64,000 bases of DNA from Microbispora catharanthi (GCF_006334915.2 NZ_VDMA02000012.1:1-64000), one strand, 5' to 3'. Counted from the stretch's first letter, positions 44,987-54,427 are shown. The notes: generated from the letters alone by a model not told the origin. Numbers and translations: made by a program.

Positions 44987-45469
44987 TCAGCTGTAGGAAA
45001 CCGACTGCACGCTGCAGTTCGTCATCCACGGACCGGGATAGACCGGGGCCGTCGTGCAGCCCCAGGTGGCGGTCACGGTGGTGGTTCCCGCAGGGATGCT
45101 GACGCCGCCCGCGGAGCCGGCGAAGTCGTACGTATGGCCCTCGCTGCACATGGCGGAGACGCTGACGGACGTCGTCCCACTGGGCAGCGTCTGTGTGAAC
45201 TGCCACGCGTGCGTGGCCGGGACCGCGACCATGCTGGTGTAGGGCACCGTCCCCCCTCCGCCGTACGGTGAGGCGCCGACGGACGGGGAGATGGGGTACC
45301 AGTCCCTGGTGTCCCCGAAACTGTTGTAGTTGAGGCAGTCCACCGTGGCCTGCAGCGTGACGGTGCCGGCCATGGCAGGGCTGGGGGCGAGCGCCAGGCT
45401 CAGCACGCCGGTCGTGACGAGCGCCGCACCGAGCGCGAGCACCCTCCGGGCTGGATTCACAGCGAACAT
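44987..45469 (-). CDS. Small secreted protein with four cysteines
   Basis: 160 residues with a Sec signal peptide: two arginines (NPARR), a hydrophobic core (ALVTTGVLSLALA) and a probable cleavage site after PAMA. The mature part is about 125 residues, rich in Thr, Ser, Gly and aromatic residues, with four cysteines (VDCLNY, AMCSEG, WGCTT, NCSVQ) that could form two disulfides. A beta-sandwich is likely; I know no close family. The ATG at 45469 has AAGGGA 6-7 nt upstream. It is probably an extracellular binding or inhibitor-like protein, but that is a guess from form only. Confidence 0.75.
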   Translation of the reverse strand: MFAVNPARRVLALGAALVTTGVLSLALAPSPAMAGTVTLQATVDCLNYNSFGDTRDWYPISPSVGASPYGGGGTVPYTSMVAVPATHAWQFTQTLPSGTTSVSVSAMCSEGHTYDFAGSAGGVSIPAGTTTVTATWGCTTAPVYPGPWMTNCSVQSVSYS

Positions 45470-45734
45470 TGGTGTCCCTTCTCCCGCATTTGCAATCAGC
45501 CACAGCGAATGCACCACCTCCCCCAGGAGCGGTCAATCACCTGCGTTTTCGGCAGGCCGGAACATCGTGCCGACTGAAAGTGCGCTCCACAGAGGGCCCG
45601 AAACGCGGTTGCGGCTGATCACGCAGCCGAAATCCGATACGCAGCGGCGATCGCGGCAATTTTACGAGCGATTCGGCGAAATGTTTCGAATGCCCGGCTC
45701 GCCGTGATTTCCGGGCGGAGCCCGGCCGGTGAAA

Positions 45735-45971
45735 GTTTCAGCGCGTCATCCGTCGCGGCACTCGCGAAGCCGTCCGGCGGCGCCCCGATCTCGCGGCGCA
45801 TGGCGTCGCTGCCGGTGTGGCCTGCGTCGTCCACCACGACCAGGCGCGCGTCCGGCCAGGCCCGGGCGAGCTGCCAGGCGGTCTCCAGCGGCCCCCCAAG
45901 TCGAGGCGGCCGTGGACGAGCACGCCGGTGTCCATATACCCGTGGTCGTACGGCTCGACGGGTGGATACAC
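45735..45971 (-). pseudogene. Remnant of a prolyl iminopeptidase-type alpha/beta-hydrolase
   Basis: Two frames joined at a run of six C (45892-45897) give the C-terminal part of a proline iminopeptidase: DTGVLVHGRLDLGG in one frame and PLETAWQLARAWPDARLVVV then DDAGHTGSDA in the other, matching the usual GRYD...SAWDLHRAWPEA...DAGHS order. The N-terminal two thirds, including the nucleophile, are missing. The surrounding 45470-46134 otherwise has no gene I can support. Confidence 0.7.
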
Positions 45972-46134
45972 GCCGGAGAAACCGCAGCGGCCGGCATAGG
46001 CGGGAAAAGCGGTTTCCCACGTCGGCGGCCAAGCGTCCCGGGCAGGAAACGATGACCAGGAGGACAGACCAACCTATCGCTCTTCCCGAGCGCGCGTTCG
46101 GAAAAATGTCAGTCCTCGTCGCTATTGTCGAGGT

Positions 46135-46629
46135 ATGGCCAACGTCATTCGGCACTCGCTGACCGCCGAGGAACTCGCCGCCCTCGCCCTGTCGCTCGCT
46201 CATCTCGGTGCCGGCCCGCAGTCGGTCACCGCCCGGCGCGGTCTGCGCCACGCCTTCGAGCACCTCGATCTGGACGACGACGTCATCGCCACGACCCTGA
46301 CCACCCTGACCACTCCGCTGCCCACCGACGTCGCCCGGCGGGCGCGGGCGGTGGCCAACGCGATCACCGCGCGCCTGGTGATCCGCATCCAGTATCACGA
46401 CGCCGCAGGCCGGATGACGGTCCGCGACGTCGAGCCGGTGACCTGCCTGGTCCACGGCGAGTTCTGGTACCTGGTGGGCTGGTGCCGCATGCGCCGGTCG
46501 ATCAGGGCCTTCCGCTTCGACCGCATCCTGGCGGTCGAGCCGACCGACCTGCCGGCCCGTGCCCACCTGCCGCAGCGCTACCTGCCGTTCCAACGGCGCT
46601 CGCGGGCCAGTCGCCCGTCCGCGGCCTGA
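46135..46629 (+). CDS. WYL-domain protein without DNA-binding domain
   Basis: 164 residues. The C-terminal two thirds are a WYL domain: the strand region ITARLVIRIQYHDAAGRMTVRDVEPV, then GEFWYLVGWCRMRRSIRAFRFDRI, where the WYL-type WYL triplet is present. The typical N-terminal helix-turn-helix of WYL regulators is missing; only a 70-residue helical region precedes. It may bind a ligand or nucleic acid alone, or be a shortened regulator. The ATG at 46135 has GTCGAGGT upstream. A strong bidirectional hairpin follows. Confidence 0.82.
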   Translation: MANVIRHSLTAEELAALALSLAHLGAGPQSVTARRGLRHAFEHLDLDDDVIATTLTTLTTPLPTDVARRARAVANAITARLVIRIQYHDAAGRMTVRDVEPVTCLVHGEFWYLVGWCRMRRSIRAFRFDRILAVEPTDLPARAHLPQRYLPFQRRSRASRPSAA

Positions 46630-46636
46630 CGCCGCT

Positions 46637-46674
46637 GCCCGCGGGCGTGGCGCCTGGCGCCCACGCCCGCGGGC
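46637..46674. terminator. Bidirectional terminator between WYL and FmdB genes
   Basis: 14-bp inverted repeat GCCCGCGGGCGTGG / CCACGCCCGCGGGC around a 10-nt loop that can extend the pairing. It lies 8 bp after the WYL stop and before the convergent FmdB gene's stop. Confidence 0.85.
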
Positions 46675-46717
46675 CGCAGGCGGCCGGACACGGACGCACG
46701 GCCGGAAACCGCTCGGA

Positions 46718-46942
46718 TCAGCCGCCGCAGCAGCCACCTCCGCAGCAAGCGCCGCCCGCGCCGCTCGACGGACGGGCGGCGGGAGCCCCGGACGCCCTGC
46801 CCGTGACGGCCACGGTGGACAGCAGCTTCACGGTGTCGTCGTGGCCGGAGGGGCACACCGCCCGGTCGCCGGCCTCCGCCATGGGACGGTTGAGCTCGAA
46901 CGTCGATCCGCACGCGCGGCAACGGTAGTCATAGCGAGGCAT
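46718..46942 (-). CDS. FmdB-family zinc-ribbon protein with cysteine-rich tail
   Basis: 74 residues. It opens PRYDYRCRACGSTFELNRPM, the FmdB zinc-ribbon start with CxxC. The second half of the ribbon reads CPSGH, where most relatives have CPxC, so the fourth zinc ligand may be His. The tail ends GGACCGGGCCGG, with four cysteines among glycines, which could bind another metal or be flexible. The biochemical role of FmdB is unknown. ATG at 46942. Confidence 0.85.
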   Translation of the reverse strand: MPRYDYRCRACGSTFELNRPMAEAGDRAVCPSGHDDTVKLLSTVAVTGRASGAPAARPSSGAGGACCGGGCCGG

Positions 46943-47005
46943 GCGTCCAGATTACGGCCCGGCGCGGCGACCGCGAGCGCCCCCGGGGAAGCACCGGGAA
47001 ACACC

Positions 47006-47821
47006 TCAGGTGAAGTGGATGGTGGCGTAGTCGGCGATGGGCCGGTAGCCGAGCCGCTGGTAGACGGAGTTCGAGGTGGGGTTGCTGAGATCGGTGAACA
47101 GCAGCACCTCGGTGGCGCCGTCGTCGAGCGCCTTCCTGCTGGCCGCGTGGCTGACGGCGCTGCCGTACCCGCGTCCACGCAGATCGGGCGGGGTGTAGAC
47201 GGGCCCGATTCGCGACATGCCGGCGATCGGCGCGGAGACTCCGGCGATGGACACGGGCCGGTCGTCGTCCTCCCACCAGATCAGTTCCTCGCGATTGACA
47301 CGCGCGGCGACGACGGGAGTCGGGTCGGCCGTCCGCTCGACGTGTGCCTCGTGCTGGAACTCCTGGAAGAAGCGCACGGCCGTGGGCAGGTCGTCGGGGC
47401 CTGCGACGCGAGGCTTCCCCGGCGCGGAGGGAGCCCGCAGCGAACCGAGGCGGTAGAGCCGCTCGGCCCGGCGGCGTGTCTCAGGCCGCCACCAGGCGCG
47501 TGCGAACGCCTCGGCGACGGCCGCAGGACCGCCGACCGCGGGCACGTCGTGGTCCATCTCGATCAGGTCGCGCGCCAGCAGGGGAAGCGCCGCGAGCGGG
47601 ACGTCGCCCAGCGCGAGCGGATAGGGCGGCGTCTGGCAGGCCGCCCCCGCCACCGTGTCGCCGTCCTCCAGCCAGGCCAGCAGGGGATCGATCGTGAACT
47701 GGCCGCTGCGGATCCCGCGCAGCACGGTCAGCATGACCGTGTTGCGGACGGGATCGCGCAACAGCCAGGGCTCGGCCGCCGCGGCGTACTCCTCCACGTC
47801 GGCGGTGATCGTCCACTTCAT
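47006..47821 (-). CDS. GNAT-family N-acetyltransferase, two-domain
   Basis: 271 residues. The C-terminal half is a GNAT domain: SRIGPVYTPPDLRGRGYGSAVSHAASRKALD is the acetyl-CoA loop, and YQRLGYRPIADYATIHF closes the fold. The N-terminal half resembles a degenerate second GNAT-like domain, as in DUF4081-type enzymes. It probably acetylates a small molecule. The ATG at 47821 lies 12 bp after the HNH stop, so the two genes share a transcript. Confidence 0.85.
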   Translation of the reverse strand: MKWTITADVEEYAAAAEPWLLRDPVRNTVMLTVLRGIRSGQFTIDPLLAWLEDGDTVAGAACQTPPYPLALGDVPLAALPLLARDLIEMDHDVPAVGGPAAVAEAFARAWWRPETRRRAERLYRLGSLRAPSAPGKPRVAGPDDLPTAVRFFQEFQHEAHVERTADPTPVVAARVNREELIWWEDDDRPVSIAGVSAPIAGMSRIGPVYTPPDLRGRGYGSAVSHAASRKALDDGATEVLLFTDLSNPTSNSVYQRLGYRPIADYATIHFT

Positions 47822-47832
47822 GACGTCATCCG

Positions 47833-48342
47833 TCAGGCCGCCGTCTCCGACAGGTAGGGCGCCCACTGCGGATCGCCGTCGAGTTGCGCGCCGATGAGCC
47901 GCCAGTGCGCGCCGTGCGGCACCACGGGGGGCACGCTCAGCGCCCACCCGATCTCCTCCAGCAGCCTGTCGGCCTTGCGGTGGTTGCACGGCATGCACGA
48001 GGCGACGCAGTTCTCCCAGGTGTGGGGGCCTCCCCTGGATCGCGGGATGACGTGGTCGATGGTCTCGGCCCGCTGACCGCAGTAGGCGCAGCGGAAGTTG
48101 TCCCGGCGCATCAGCGCCGCCCGGGTGAGCGGGATGCGCGTCCGGTAGGGAATGCGGACGTAACGCCGCAGCCGGATCACCGACGGGACGTCGAGCGTGC
48201 GAGTGGCCGAGCGCAGGACCGCGCCCCGGCCGTCGCGGTGGACGACGTCCGCCTTCTCCCTCAGCACCAGGATGACGGCCCGGTGCAGGGAAAGCGTGGT
48301 CAGCGGTTCGTATGTGGCGTTGAGTAGCAGGACTTGGCGCAT
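47833..48342 (-). CDS. HNH endonuclease family protein
   Basis: 169 residues. The N-terminal part (VLLLNATYEPLTTLSLHRAVIL) is characteristic of a chromosomal HNH family in actinomycetes. The HNH module is FRCAYCGQRAETIDHVIPRSRGGPHTWENCVASCMPCNHRKADR, with two CxxC zinc pairs and the catalytic DHV...N...H residues. This family is conserved in place and is not tied to phages. The cellular role is unsettled. The start is ATG at 48342. Upstream, 48343-48643 has promoter material but no other gene. Confidence 0.9.
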   Translation of the reverse strand: MRQVLLLNATYEPLTTLSLHRAVILVLREKADVVHRDGRGAVLRSATRTLDVPSVIRLRRYVRIPYRTRIPLTRAALMRRDNFRCAYCGQRAETIDHVIPRSRGGPHTWENCVASCMPCNHRKADRLLEEIGWALSVPPVVPHGAHWRLIGAQLDGDPQWAPYLSETAA

Positions 48343-48643
48343 CAGCCGGCCTCCACAGCGGTCTCGGCTGTGCGCCTGGGTTGTGGCCCCGTCGGTTGGG
48401 ACCCGGGTGCTTCCGTCACAGGGACCTCCGCCGGACGGCCCAGCGGATCGTCACCACGGCACCGCCCTTCACCAAAGTGTGGCCTTTTCGGCGGCCCCTT
48501 CGCCACCCCATAAAAAGGGTCCGTGAGGTGAACGACTGGAACGCCTGCTGCTTCTATGCCCAGCAGTTCACCCCTTTATTCCCGTCTTGGCCGGGTACGG
48601 ACGATGTACCGTCGCAGTCGCCCGGCTGATTTAAAGTGCCAGC
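48343..48643. promoter_or_regulatory. Divergent promoter region of the HNH and S9 peptidase genes
   Basis: This 301-bp gap holds no gene I can support. On the + strand TAAAGT (48632-48637) ends 6 nt before the ATG of the peptidase gene, with no Shine-Dalgarno sequence: a strong leaderless-promoter pattern. An inverted repeat-like stretch GTGAACGACTGG...CCAGCAGTTCAC (48530-48571) lies upstream and could be regulatory. Confidence 0.55.
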
Positions 48644-50707
48644 ATGAGCCGAGTGCCGTACCCGCCAGCCCGCCGTGACGACATCGTCGACGATCTCCAC
48701 GGAACGCCCGTCCCCGACCCGTACCGGTGGCTGGAGGATCCGGACGATCCGGCGACGAAGGAGTGGCTGGACGCGCAGGAAACCCTGTTCCGGTCAGCCG
48801 AACTCGAAGGGCGCGACCACTTCCGCGAGCGCATCGCCGAACTGCTGCGGTCCGGGTCGGTGGGGACACCGTCCTGGCGCGGCGAACGCCGCTTCTTCAC
48901 CCGCCGGGCCCCCGACCAGGAGCACCCGGTCCTGTACGTCGCGGACGGTGACGGCGAGCGCGTGCTGCTCGATCCCACCGCCCTCGACCCCTCGGGCCTG
49001 ACCACGCTCGACTCCTACCAGCCGGACAAGGAGGGCAACCGGCTGGCGTACCAGATCTCGATCGGCGGCGACGAGGAGTCGCGCCTGTACGTGGTCGACG
49101 TGACGACCGGAGAGGTCGTCGAGGGGCCGATCGACCGCTGCCGCTACTCCCCCGTGGCATGGCTGCCCGGCGGCGAGGCGTTCTACTACGTGCGAAGGCT
49201 GGCGCCCTCGCTGGTCCCGGTCGGCGAGGAGCAGTACCACCGCCGCGTCTACCTGCACCGCGTCGGCACCTCCCCCGACGAGGACGTGCTGATCTTCGGC
49301 GATGGCCTGGAGAAGACCAACTACTACGGGGTGTCGGTCTCGCTCGACGGCAGATGGCTGTCGATCTCCGCCTCGCGGGGGACCGCCCCGCGCAACGACC
49401 TGTGGGTGGCCGACCTGGTCGCCTCGTCGCCGCGGGCGCCGGAACTGGTCACCGTGCAGCAGGACGTCGACGCCCAGACCGGGCTCCACTTCGGCCGCGA
49501 CGGGCGGCTCTACGTCTTCACCGACCTCGACGCCTCGCGCGGGCGGGTCTGCGTCACCTCTCCGGAGACGCCCGGCCCCGAGCACTGGCGCGACCTCATT
49601 CCCGAGGACGCCGAGGCGGTGCTGTCCGACTTCGCGATCCTCGACGGCATGGCAGAGCCGGTCCTGCTCGTCGGCTGGACCCGGCACGCGATCGGCGAGA
49701 TCTCCGTCCACGCGCTGGAGACCGGCGAGCGGATCGGCGAGGTCCCGCTGCCGGGGCTCGGCTCGATCGGGGGGATCTTCGAGCGTCCGGAGGGCGGGCA
49801 CGAGGCGTGGTTCAGCTACACCGACGGCATCACTCCGACCGCGGTGTACCACTACGACGCGCTGACCCGCGAGACCTCGCTCTGGGAGGCGCCTCCCGGC
49901 GCGGTGGAGGTGCCCGAGGCGACGACCGAGCAGGTGGTCTACCGATCCAAGGACGGCACCGAGGTGCACATGCTGGTCACCTCACGCCCCGGCTCCGGGC
50001 CCCGTCCCACCATCCTGTACGGCTACGGCGGCTTCGGGGTCCCGATGAACCCCGGGTTCTCCGCCACGACGCTGGCGTGGGTCGAGGCGGGCGGCGTCTA
50101 CGCGGTCGCCCAGCTTCGCGGCGGCGGCGAGGAGGGCGAGCAGTGGCACCGGGCCGGCATGCTCGGCAACAAGCAGAACGTCTTCGACGACCTGCACGCC
50201 GCGGCCGAGCACCTCATCGCCACCGGTGTCACCAGCCCGGACCGGCTCGCCATCTCCGGCGGCTCCAACGGCGGCCTGCTCGTCGGCGCGGGGCTCACCC
50301 AGCGCCCCGATCTGTACGCGGCCGTCGTCTGCGTGGCCCCGCTGCTCGACATGGTCAGGTATGAGAAGTTCGGCCTCGGGGCGACCTGGAACGTCGAGTA
50401 CGGCTCGGCCGACGTGCCGGAGGAGTTCGCCTGGCTGTGGGGCTACTCGCCGTACCACCACGTGCGTGAGGGGGCGTCGTACCCGGCCACGCTGTTCGCC
50501 GTGTTCGCCTCCGACACCCGCGTCCACCCGCTGCACGCGTGGAAGATGGCGGCGGCCCTGCAGCACGCGCAGGCGGGCGACCGGCCGATCCTGCTGCGCA
50601 ACGAGACCGAGGTGGGGCACGGCGCCCGGGCGGTGAGCCGGTCGGTCGAGCTCTCGGCCGACCAGCTCGCGTTCCTGGCCCGGCACACCGGCCTGCGGGT
50701 CGGCTGA
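48644..50707 (+). CDS. Prolyl oligopeptidase-type serine peptidase (S9A)
   Basis: 687 residues. The N-terminus [26 protein letters not shown] is the classic S9A start, a seven-bladed propeller fills the middle, and the catalytic domain has [14 protein letters not shown] with Ser541, the Asp in [12 protein letters not shown] and the His in [11 protein letters not shown]. It cleaves peptides after proline in the cytoplasm; no signal peptide is present. The ATG at 48644 is probably leaderless. It is convergent with purU, with stops 11 bp apart. Confidence 0.95.
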   Translation: MSRVPYPPARRDDIVDDLHGTPVPDPYRWLEDPDDPATKEWLDAQETLFRSAELEGRDHFRERIAELLRSGSVGTPSWRGERRFFTRRAPDQEHPVLYVADGDGERVLLDPTALDPSGLTTLDSYQPDKEGNRLAYQISIGGDEESRLYVVDVTTGEVVEGPIDRCRYSPVAWLPGGEAFYYVRRLAPSLVPVGEEQYHRRVYLHRVGTSPDEDVLIFGDGLEKTNYYGVSVSLDGRWLSISASRGTAPRNDLWVADLVASSPRAPELVTVQQDVDAQTGLHFGRDGRLYVFTDLDASRGRVCVTSPETPGPEHWRDLIPEDAEAVLSDFAILDGMAEPVLLVGWTRHAIGEISVHALETGERIGEVPLPGLGSIGGIFERPEGGHEAWFSYTDGITPTAVYHYDALTRETSLWEAPPGAVEVPEATTEQVVYRSKDGTEVHMLVTSRPGSGPRPTILYGYGGFGVPMNPGFSATTLAWVEAGGVYAVAQLRGGGEEGEQWHRAGMLGNKQNVFDDLHAAAEHLIATGVTSPDRLAISGGSNGGLLVGAGLTQRPDLYAAVVCVAPLLDMVRYEKFGLGATWNVEYGSADVPEEFAWLWGYSPYHHVREGASYPATLFAVFASDTRVHPLHAWKMAAALQHAQAGDRPILLRNETEVGHGARAVSRSVELSADQLAFLARHTGLRVG

Positions 50708-50717
50708 GGCGTACAGG

Positions 50718-51566
50718 TCAGCGCGGGAAGATGACGGTCTTGTGGCCGTCCAGCAGCACGCGGTGCTCGGCGTGCCAGCGGACGGCCCGGGCCAGCGCCT
50801 GGCATTCGAGGTCGCGGCCGATCGCGGCGAGGTCCTCGGGCGAGTGGGTGTGGTTCACCCGCGCGACCTCCTGCTCGATGATCGGCCCCTCGTCGAGGTC
50901 GGGCGTCACGTAGTGCGCCGTGGCGCCGATCAGCTTCACGCCCCGGGAGTACGCCTGGTGGTACGGCTTGGCGCCCTTGAACGACGGCAGGAACGAGTGG
51001 TGGATGTTGATCATGCGCCCGGCGAGCTTGGCGCACATCTCCTGCGAGAGCACCTGCATGTAGCGGGCGAGCACGACCAGATCGGCCTGGTAGTGGTCGA
51101 CCAGCGTGAGGATCTCCGCCTCCTGCCGCGGCTTGGTGTCCGCGGTGACCGGCAGGTGGTGGTAGTCGACGCCGTACGACTGGGTGAGGGGACGCAGGTC
51201 GGGGTGGTTGGACGCGACGCCCACGATCTCGATGGGCAGCAGGCCCGAGCGAACCCGGTAGAGCAGGTCGTTGAGGCAGTGGTCGAACCGGCTGACGAGC
51301 ACCAGCGCCCGCGTCCGCACCGCGAGGTCGAAGAGCTGGAACTCCATGGCGAACTCCGACGCGAGCGAGGCGAACGCTGCTCGCAACTCGTCGACGGCGC
51401 TCCCGCCGGAGAACTGCACGCGCATGAAGAACCGCTCCTCGACCGGGTCGCCGAACTGCTGGCTCTCGATGATGTTGCAGCCCTTCCCGGCCAGCAGCCC
51501 GGAGACGGCCGCGACCACTCCGGGCCGGTCCGGACAGGACAGGGTCAGCACATATTCAGCGCTCAT
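50718..51566 (-). CDS. purU: Formyltetrahydrofolate deformylase
   Basis: 282 residues. An N-terminal ACT domain (VLTLSCPDRPGVVAAVSGLLA) precedes the formyltransferase-like hydrolase domain, with NIHHSFLPSFKGAKPYHQAY (His/Asn of the active site) and TPDLDEGPIIEQEV (catalytic Asp). It hydrolyses 10-formyl-THF to formate and THF, balancing one-carbon pools. The ATG at 51566 has GAGG 8 nt upstream; the long open frame before it is not conserved. Confidence 0.95.
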   Translation of the reverse strand: MSAEYVLTLSCPDRPGVVAAVSGLLAGKGCNIIESQQFGDPVEERFFMRVQFSGGSAVDELRAAFASLASEFAMEFQLFDLAVRTRALVLVSRFDHCLNDLLYRVRSGLLPIEIVGVASNHPDLRPLTQSYGVDYHHLPVTADTKPRQEAEILTLVDHYQADLVVLARYMQVLSQEMCAKLAGRMINIHHSFLPSFKGAKPYHQAYSRGVKLIGATAHYVTPDLDEGPIIEQEVARVNHTHSPEDLAAIGRDLECQALARAVRWHAEHRVLLDGHKTVIFPR

Positions 51567-51699
51567 GCTCAGATCCTCGACGGGTGACGGTGTCGGCTTC
51601 AAGGGTAGGGCCAGCCGATCGCAGGGTGCGGGCAGGTGCGGGCAGGTGGAGGCGGGGCGGCGGACGACCGGCCGGCCGCCCGCCGTGAGCGTCCCCGCG

Positions 51700-53709
51700 T
51701 CAGCCCTCCTTCTCGTGCCGCTGCAGCGCCGCGCGTACATCGGGGTCACCGGGGGCCAGGGACAGCGCCCGGCGCAGGTCGAGCAGCGCCTCCCGCCCCC
51801 GGCCGAGCGCGTCGAGCGCGGTCGCCCGGTTGAAGTACAGGGCCGCGTCCTCGCCCAGCTCGATCGCCCGGGTCAGGTCGTCGACGGCGCCCCGCGCGTC
51901 GCCGGTCTCGAACCGCAGGGTCGCGCGGTTCGCCCAGGCCGAGGCCAGGCGGGCGTCGGCGGCCAGCGCCGCGTCGAAGGCCAGGGCGGCCTCCGCGTAG
52001 CGGCCCGCCTCGGTCTCCAACTGCCCGAGCACGCCGTGCAGGTGCGCGTTGCCGGGGTCGAGGGCGAGCCCCGCCTCGACGTCGCGCCTGGCGGCCTCGT
52101 GCTCGCCGAGCATCTCCAGCACACCGGCCCGGTTGACGTACGCGTCGAGGTAGCCGGGGTCGAGGTCGAGCACATGGTCGAGGTCGGCCCGGGCGCCGTC
52201 CAGGTCCCCGGCGGCCAGGCGCAGCTCCGCCCGGTTGTAGTACGCCTCGGGCAGCGGCGGGCTCACCCGCATCGCCGTCTCGTAGTCGGCCAGCGCCTCG
52301 TCCGTACGTCCCATCTCGAACAGCAGGTTGCCCCGGTCGAGATAGTGGTCGGGGAAGCCCGGGTCGATCGCGACGGCGCGGTCGAAGTCGGCCAGCGCCT
52401 CCTCCCCGCGGCCCAGGCGCGCGAGGAGCTGCGCGCGGTTGGCGAACAGCACCATCCGGTGCACGGGGTGGGCGTCCGGTGGGAGATCACGCTCGGCCAG
52501 GTCGATGGCCGACCGCACCAGGCCGAGCGCCTCGTCGATACGCCCCTCCCGCAGCTCGATCAGCGCGCGGCCGTTCTGGTCGAATCCGAGTTTGAAGGCT
52601 CGCGTCCGCCGGTCAGGCAGCAGCGTGGAGATCGCTATCGCCTCGTTGATCCAGGCTCTGGCCCTGGTCAGGTCGCGCCGCGCCGGATCGCGGTCGCGCG
52701 CGTCGAGCATCGCCGTGCCGTACGCGGCGGCGGCGTGCACGGCCGGATCGACGCTGACCCTCCGGGCCTGGTCGTACAGCTCCTGCGCGTGCGCCCGCCG
52801 GCCCAGCCCCGCCAGGGCGGTCGCGGTGCGGTGGGTGAAGCGCCACCACAGGTCGGAACCCGGCTCCACCAGTCGCAGGCCGCGCGAGCCCAGCTCCACG
52901 ACCGCGTGCAGGAAACCCTCGGTGACGCAGTGGTCCACCGCCGCCCACAGGGCCTGCGCCGCCGCGTCCATATCGCCGCCGTGCTCCAGGTGGTACGGCA
53001 CCGCGCCCAGCGCGTGCTCCGAGGCCGCGGCGTCGGCCCGCAGTTCGGCGACACGCCGGTCGTGCCGGCGCGCCCGTTCCTCCGGCGGCAGCGACAGGTA
53101 CGCCCGGTAGGCCCGGGGGTCGTCGGAGGTGCAGTCCGAGACGACGTAGTCGTCGGGCGGGCCGCCCTGGACCCGGGCCTCCATCAGCCGCGTGCCCTCC
53201 CATTGGGGCTCCGCGGAGGCCAGGACCAGCGTCAGATCCGGCACCCGGCGCGCCAGGACGCGCAGCAGTTCGCGGTCGGCCGGATCCGCCTCGTGCAGGT
53301 TGTCCACCAGCAGCGTCCGCGGCTCTTCGAGGCAGTCGCGGACGAACTCGGCGATCCCGTTGGCGATCCGCAGCGTGCGGCGCGGCGCGGGCACGAGGAT
53401 CCGCTCGTCCTCCGTCAGACGCGCCTCGATGGTCTGCCGCCGCGCGGGCACCAGAGGGCGCAGGCTGGGAGCGACGGCGCGGATCTCGATGTCGTGTTCC
53501 GCCACCAGGCCCGGGGAACGCTCCAAGGCGACCGGGACGAGGGCGCGCAGGATCGCGCCACCGATCGTGTACGGACCGCGTAGCCGGCGGTGCCCGTTGA
53601 CGACGGGCGCCATGGGAGGCGGCACCTCCAGAGCAAGCGCGCGGAGGGCCGCCACGCGGTCCCGGGAGAGGTCTCCCCGGACCCAGATGTGGCTCGGGTG
53701 GTCCCTCAC
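51700..53709 (-). CDS. TPR protein with degenerate ATPase-like N-terminus
   Basis: 669 residues. Residues 1-190 resemble an AAA/NACHT-type domain: RTLLVDNLHEADPADRELLRVLA is a Walker-B-like strand, but I see no Walker A GxxxxGKT. Residues 230-400 are helical repeats and residues about 400-660 are seven or eight classic TPRs (AEAYYNRAELRLAAGDLDGA, ADYETAMRVSPPLPEAYY style). The architecture suits a peptide- or protein-binding scaffold or regulator. The GTG start overlaps the stop of the 25-residue peptide gene as GTGA, so translation is coupled. I know no characterised relative. Confidence 0.8.
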   Translation of the reverse strand: MRDHPSHIWVRGDLSRDRVAALRALALEVPPPMAPVVNGHRRLRGPYTIGGAILRALVPVALERSPGLVAEHDIEIRAVAPSLRPLVPARRQTIEARLTEDERILVPAPRRTLRIANGIAEFVRDCLEEPRTLLVDNLHEADPADRELLRVLARRVPDLTLVLASAEPQWEGTRLMEARVQGGPPDDYVVSDCTSDDPRAYRAYLSLPPEERARRHDRRVAELRADAAASEHALGAVPYHLEHGGDMDAAAQALWAAVDHCVTEGFLHAVVELGSRGLRLVEPGSDLWWRFTHRTATALAGLGRRAHAQELYDQARRVSVDPAVHAAAAYGTAMLDARDRDPARRDLTRARAWINEAIAISTLLPDRRTRAFKLGFDQNGRALIELREGRIDEALGLVRSAIDLAERDLPPDAHPVHRMVLFANRAQLLARLGRGEEALADFDRAVAIDPGFPDHYLDRGNLLFEMGRTDEALADYETAMRVSPPLPEAYYNRAELRLAAGDLDGARADLDHVLDLDPGYLDAYVNRAGVLEMLGEHEAARRDVEAGLALDPGNAHLHGVLGQLETEAGRYAEAALAFDAALAADARLASAWANRATLRFETGDARGAVDDLTRAIELGEDAALYFNRATALDALGRGREALLDLRRALSLAPGDPDVRAALQRHEKEG

Positions 53710-53783
53710 CCCTTGTGGATGACGCTCGAGGTACCGCTGAGCTTGGTCGTTCCCGGCTTACGGATAATGATCTTCTTCATCAT
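53706..53783 (-). CDS. Candidate micropeptide gene (25 aa) coupled to the TPR gene
   Basis: A short frame with two starting ATGs (53783 and 53780) preceded by GGGGAAAGAGG, encoding a basic peptide with KKIIIRKPGTTKLSG and a Ser/Thr-rich tail ending in HKG. Its TGA (53708-53706) overlaps the GTG start of the TPR gene. It has no cysteine and no membrane segment. The hydrophobic-basic head and short hydroxy-residue tail resemble the form of small RiPP precursors or signalling peptides, but I cannot name a family. The position, ribosome binding site and overlap argue that it is translated; without conservation data this is not proven. Confidence 0.6.
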   Translation of the reverse strand: MMKKIIIRKPGTTKLSGTSSVIHKG

Positions 53784-53860
53784 GCCTCTTTCCCCACTCT
53801 TGCGGACAAGGCACAAGTATTCGCAGGGATCAGCTATCCGCCAAGGGATGGAAGCATTAT

Positions 53861-54427
53861 CTATCGGGAGAAAAGCGGAGAGACTACGGCATTCAGCTGC
53901 TTCTCGATATAAATCACCACGTTGTCACCGCGTACCTCGCGCCGCAGCTCCCGCCACCCGGATTTGCGATAGAGCTCAAGCGCGGCGACCTGACGCAGGG
54001 TGGTGTCACCGCGCAACGTCCTGTAGCCGAGCCGGCGCGCCCGATCCTCGAGCTCCTCCGTGATCTGGGCGCCGTAGCCGCGCCGCTGGTGATCGGGGTG
54101 GACCCGGAGCCGGCACATCTCCGCCGTGTCGGCGTCGATGCGCCGCAGGCCGCCCATCGCGACGAGCCCCGCCCCGGACACCTCGCCCACCAGGAAGTCA
54201 CCCCCGGCGGCCAGGTAGACCTCGGTGATCCGGGGGAAGTCGTCGTCGTAGTAGACGCCGTCACCCGGCACCACGCCCACCTGGGCCAGGCCGATCTGAT
54301 GGAGGGACCACACCGCGTCGAGGTCGGACCAGCGGTATCGCCGGATCCTCAGCGGCGCGGCCCCGCTCTCCCCGCCTCTCACGGGATCTCCCGGATCGAG
54401 ATCTCCCGCCAGCGCGTCTCCTGCCAC
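53861..54427 (-). CDS. GNAT-family N-acetyltransferase
   Basis: 188 residues. The core begins LRIRRYRWSDLDAVWSLHQ, contains MCRLRVHPDHQRRGYGAQI as the acetyl-CoA loop and ALELYRKSGWRELRR at the end; the motif pattern is that of a single-domain GNAT. The substrate is unknown; it could modify the micropeptide or a metabolite of the cluster, which is speculation. The start is GTG at 54427, 22 bp after the XRE-TPR stop, so the genes are likely co-transcribed. Confidence 0.85.
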   Translation of the reverse strand: MAGDALAGDLDPGDPVRGGESGAAPLRIRRYRWSDLDAVWSLHQIGLAQVGVVPGDGVYYDDDFPRITEVYLAAGGDFLVGEVSGAGLVAMGGLRRIDADTAEMCRLRVHPDHQRRGYGAQITEELEDRARRLGYRTLRGDTTLRQVAALELYRKSGWRELRREVRGDNVVIYIEKQLNAVVSPLFSR

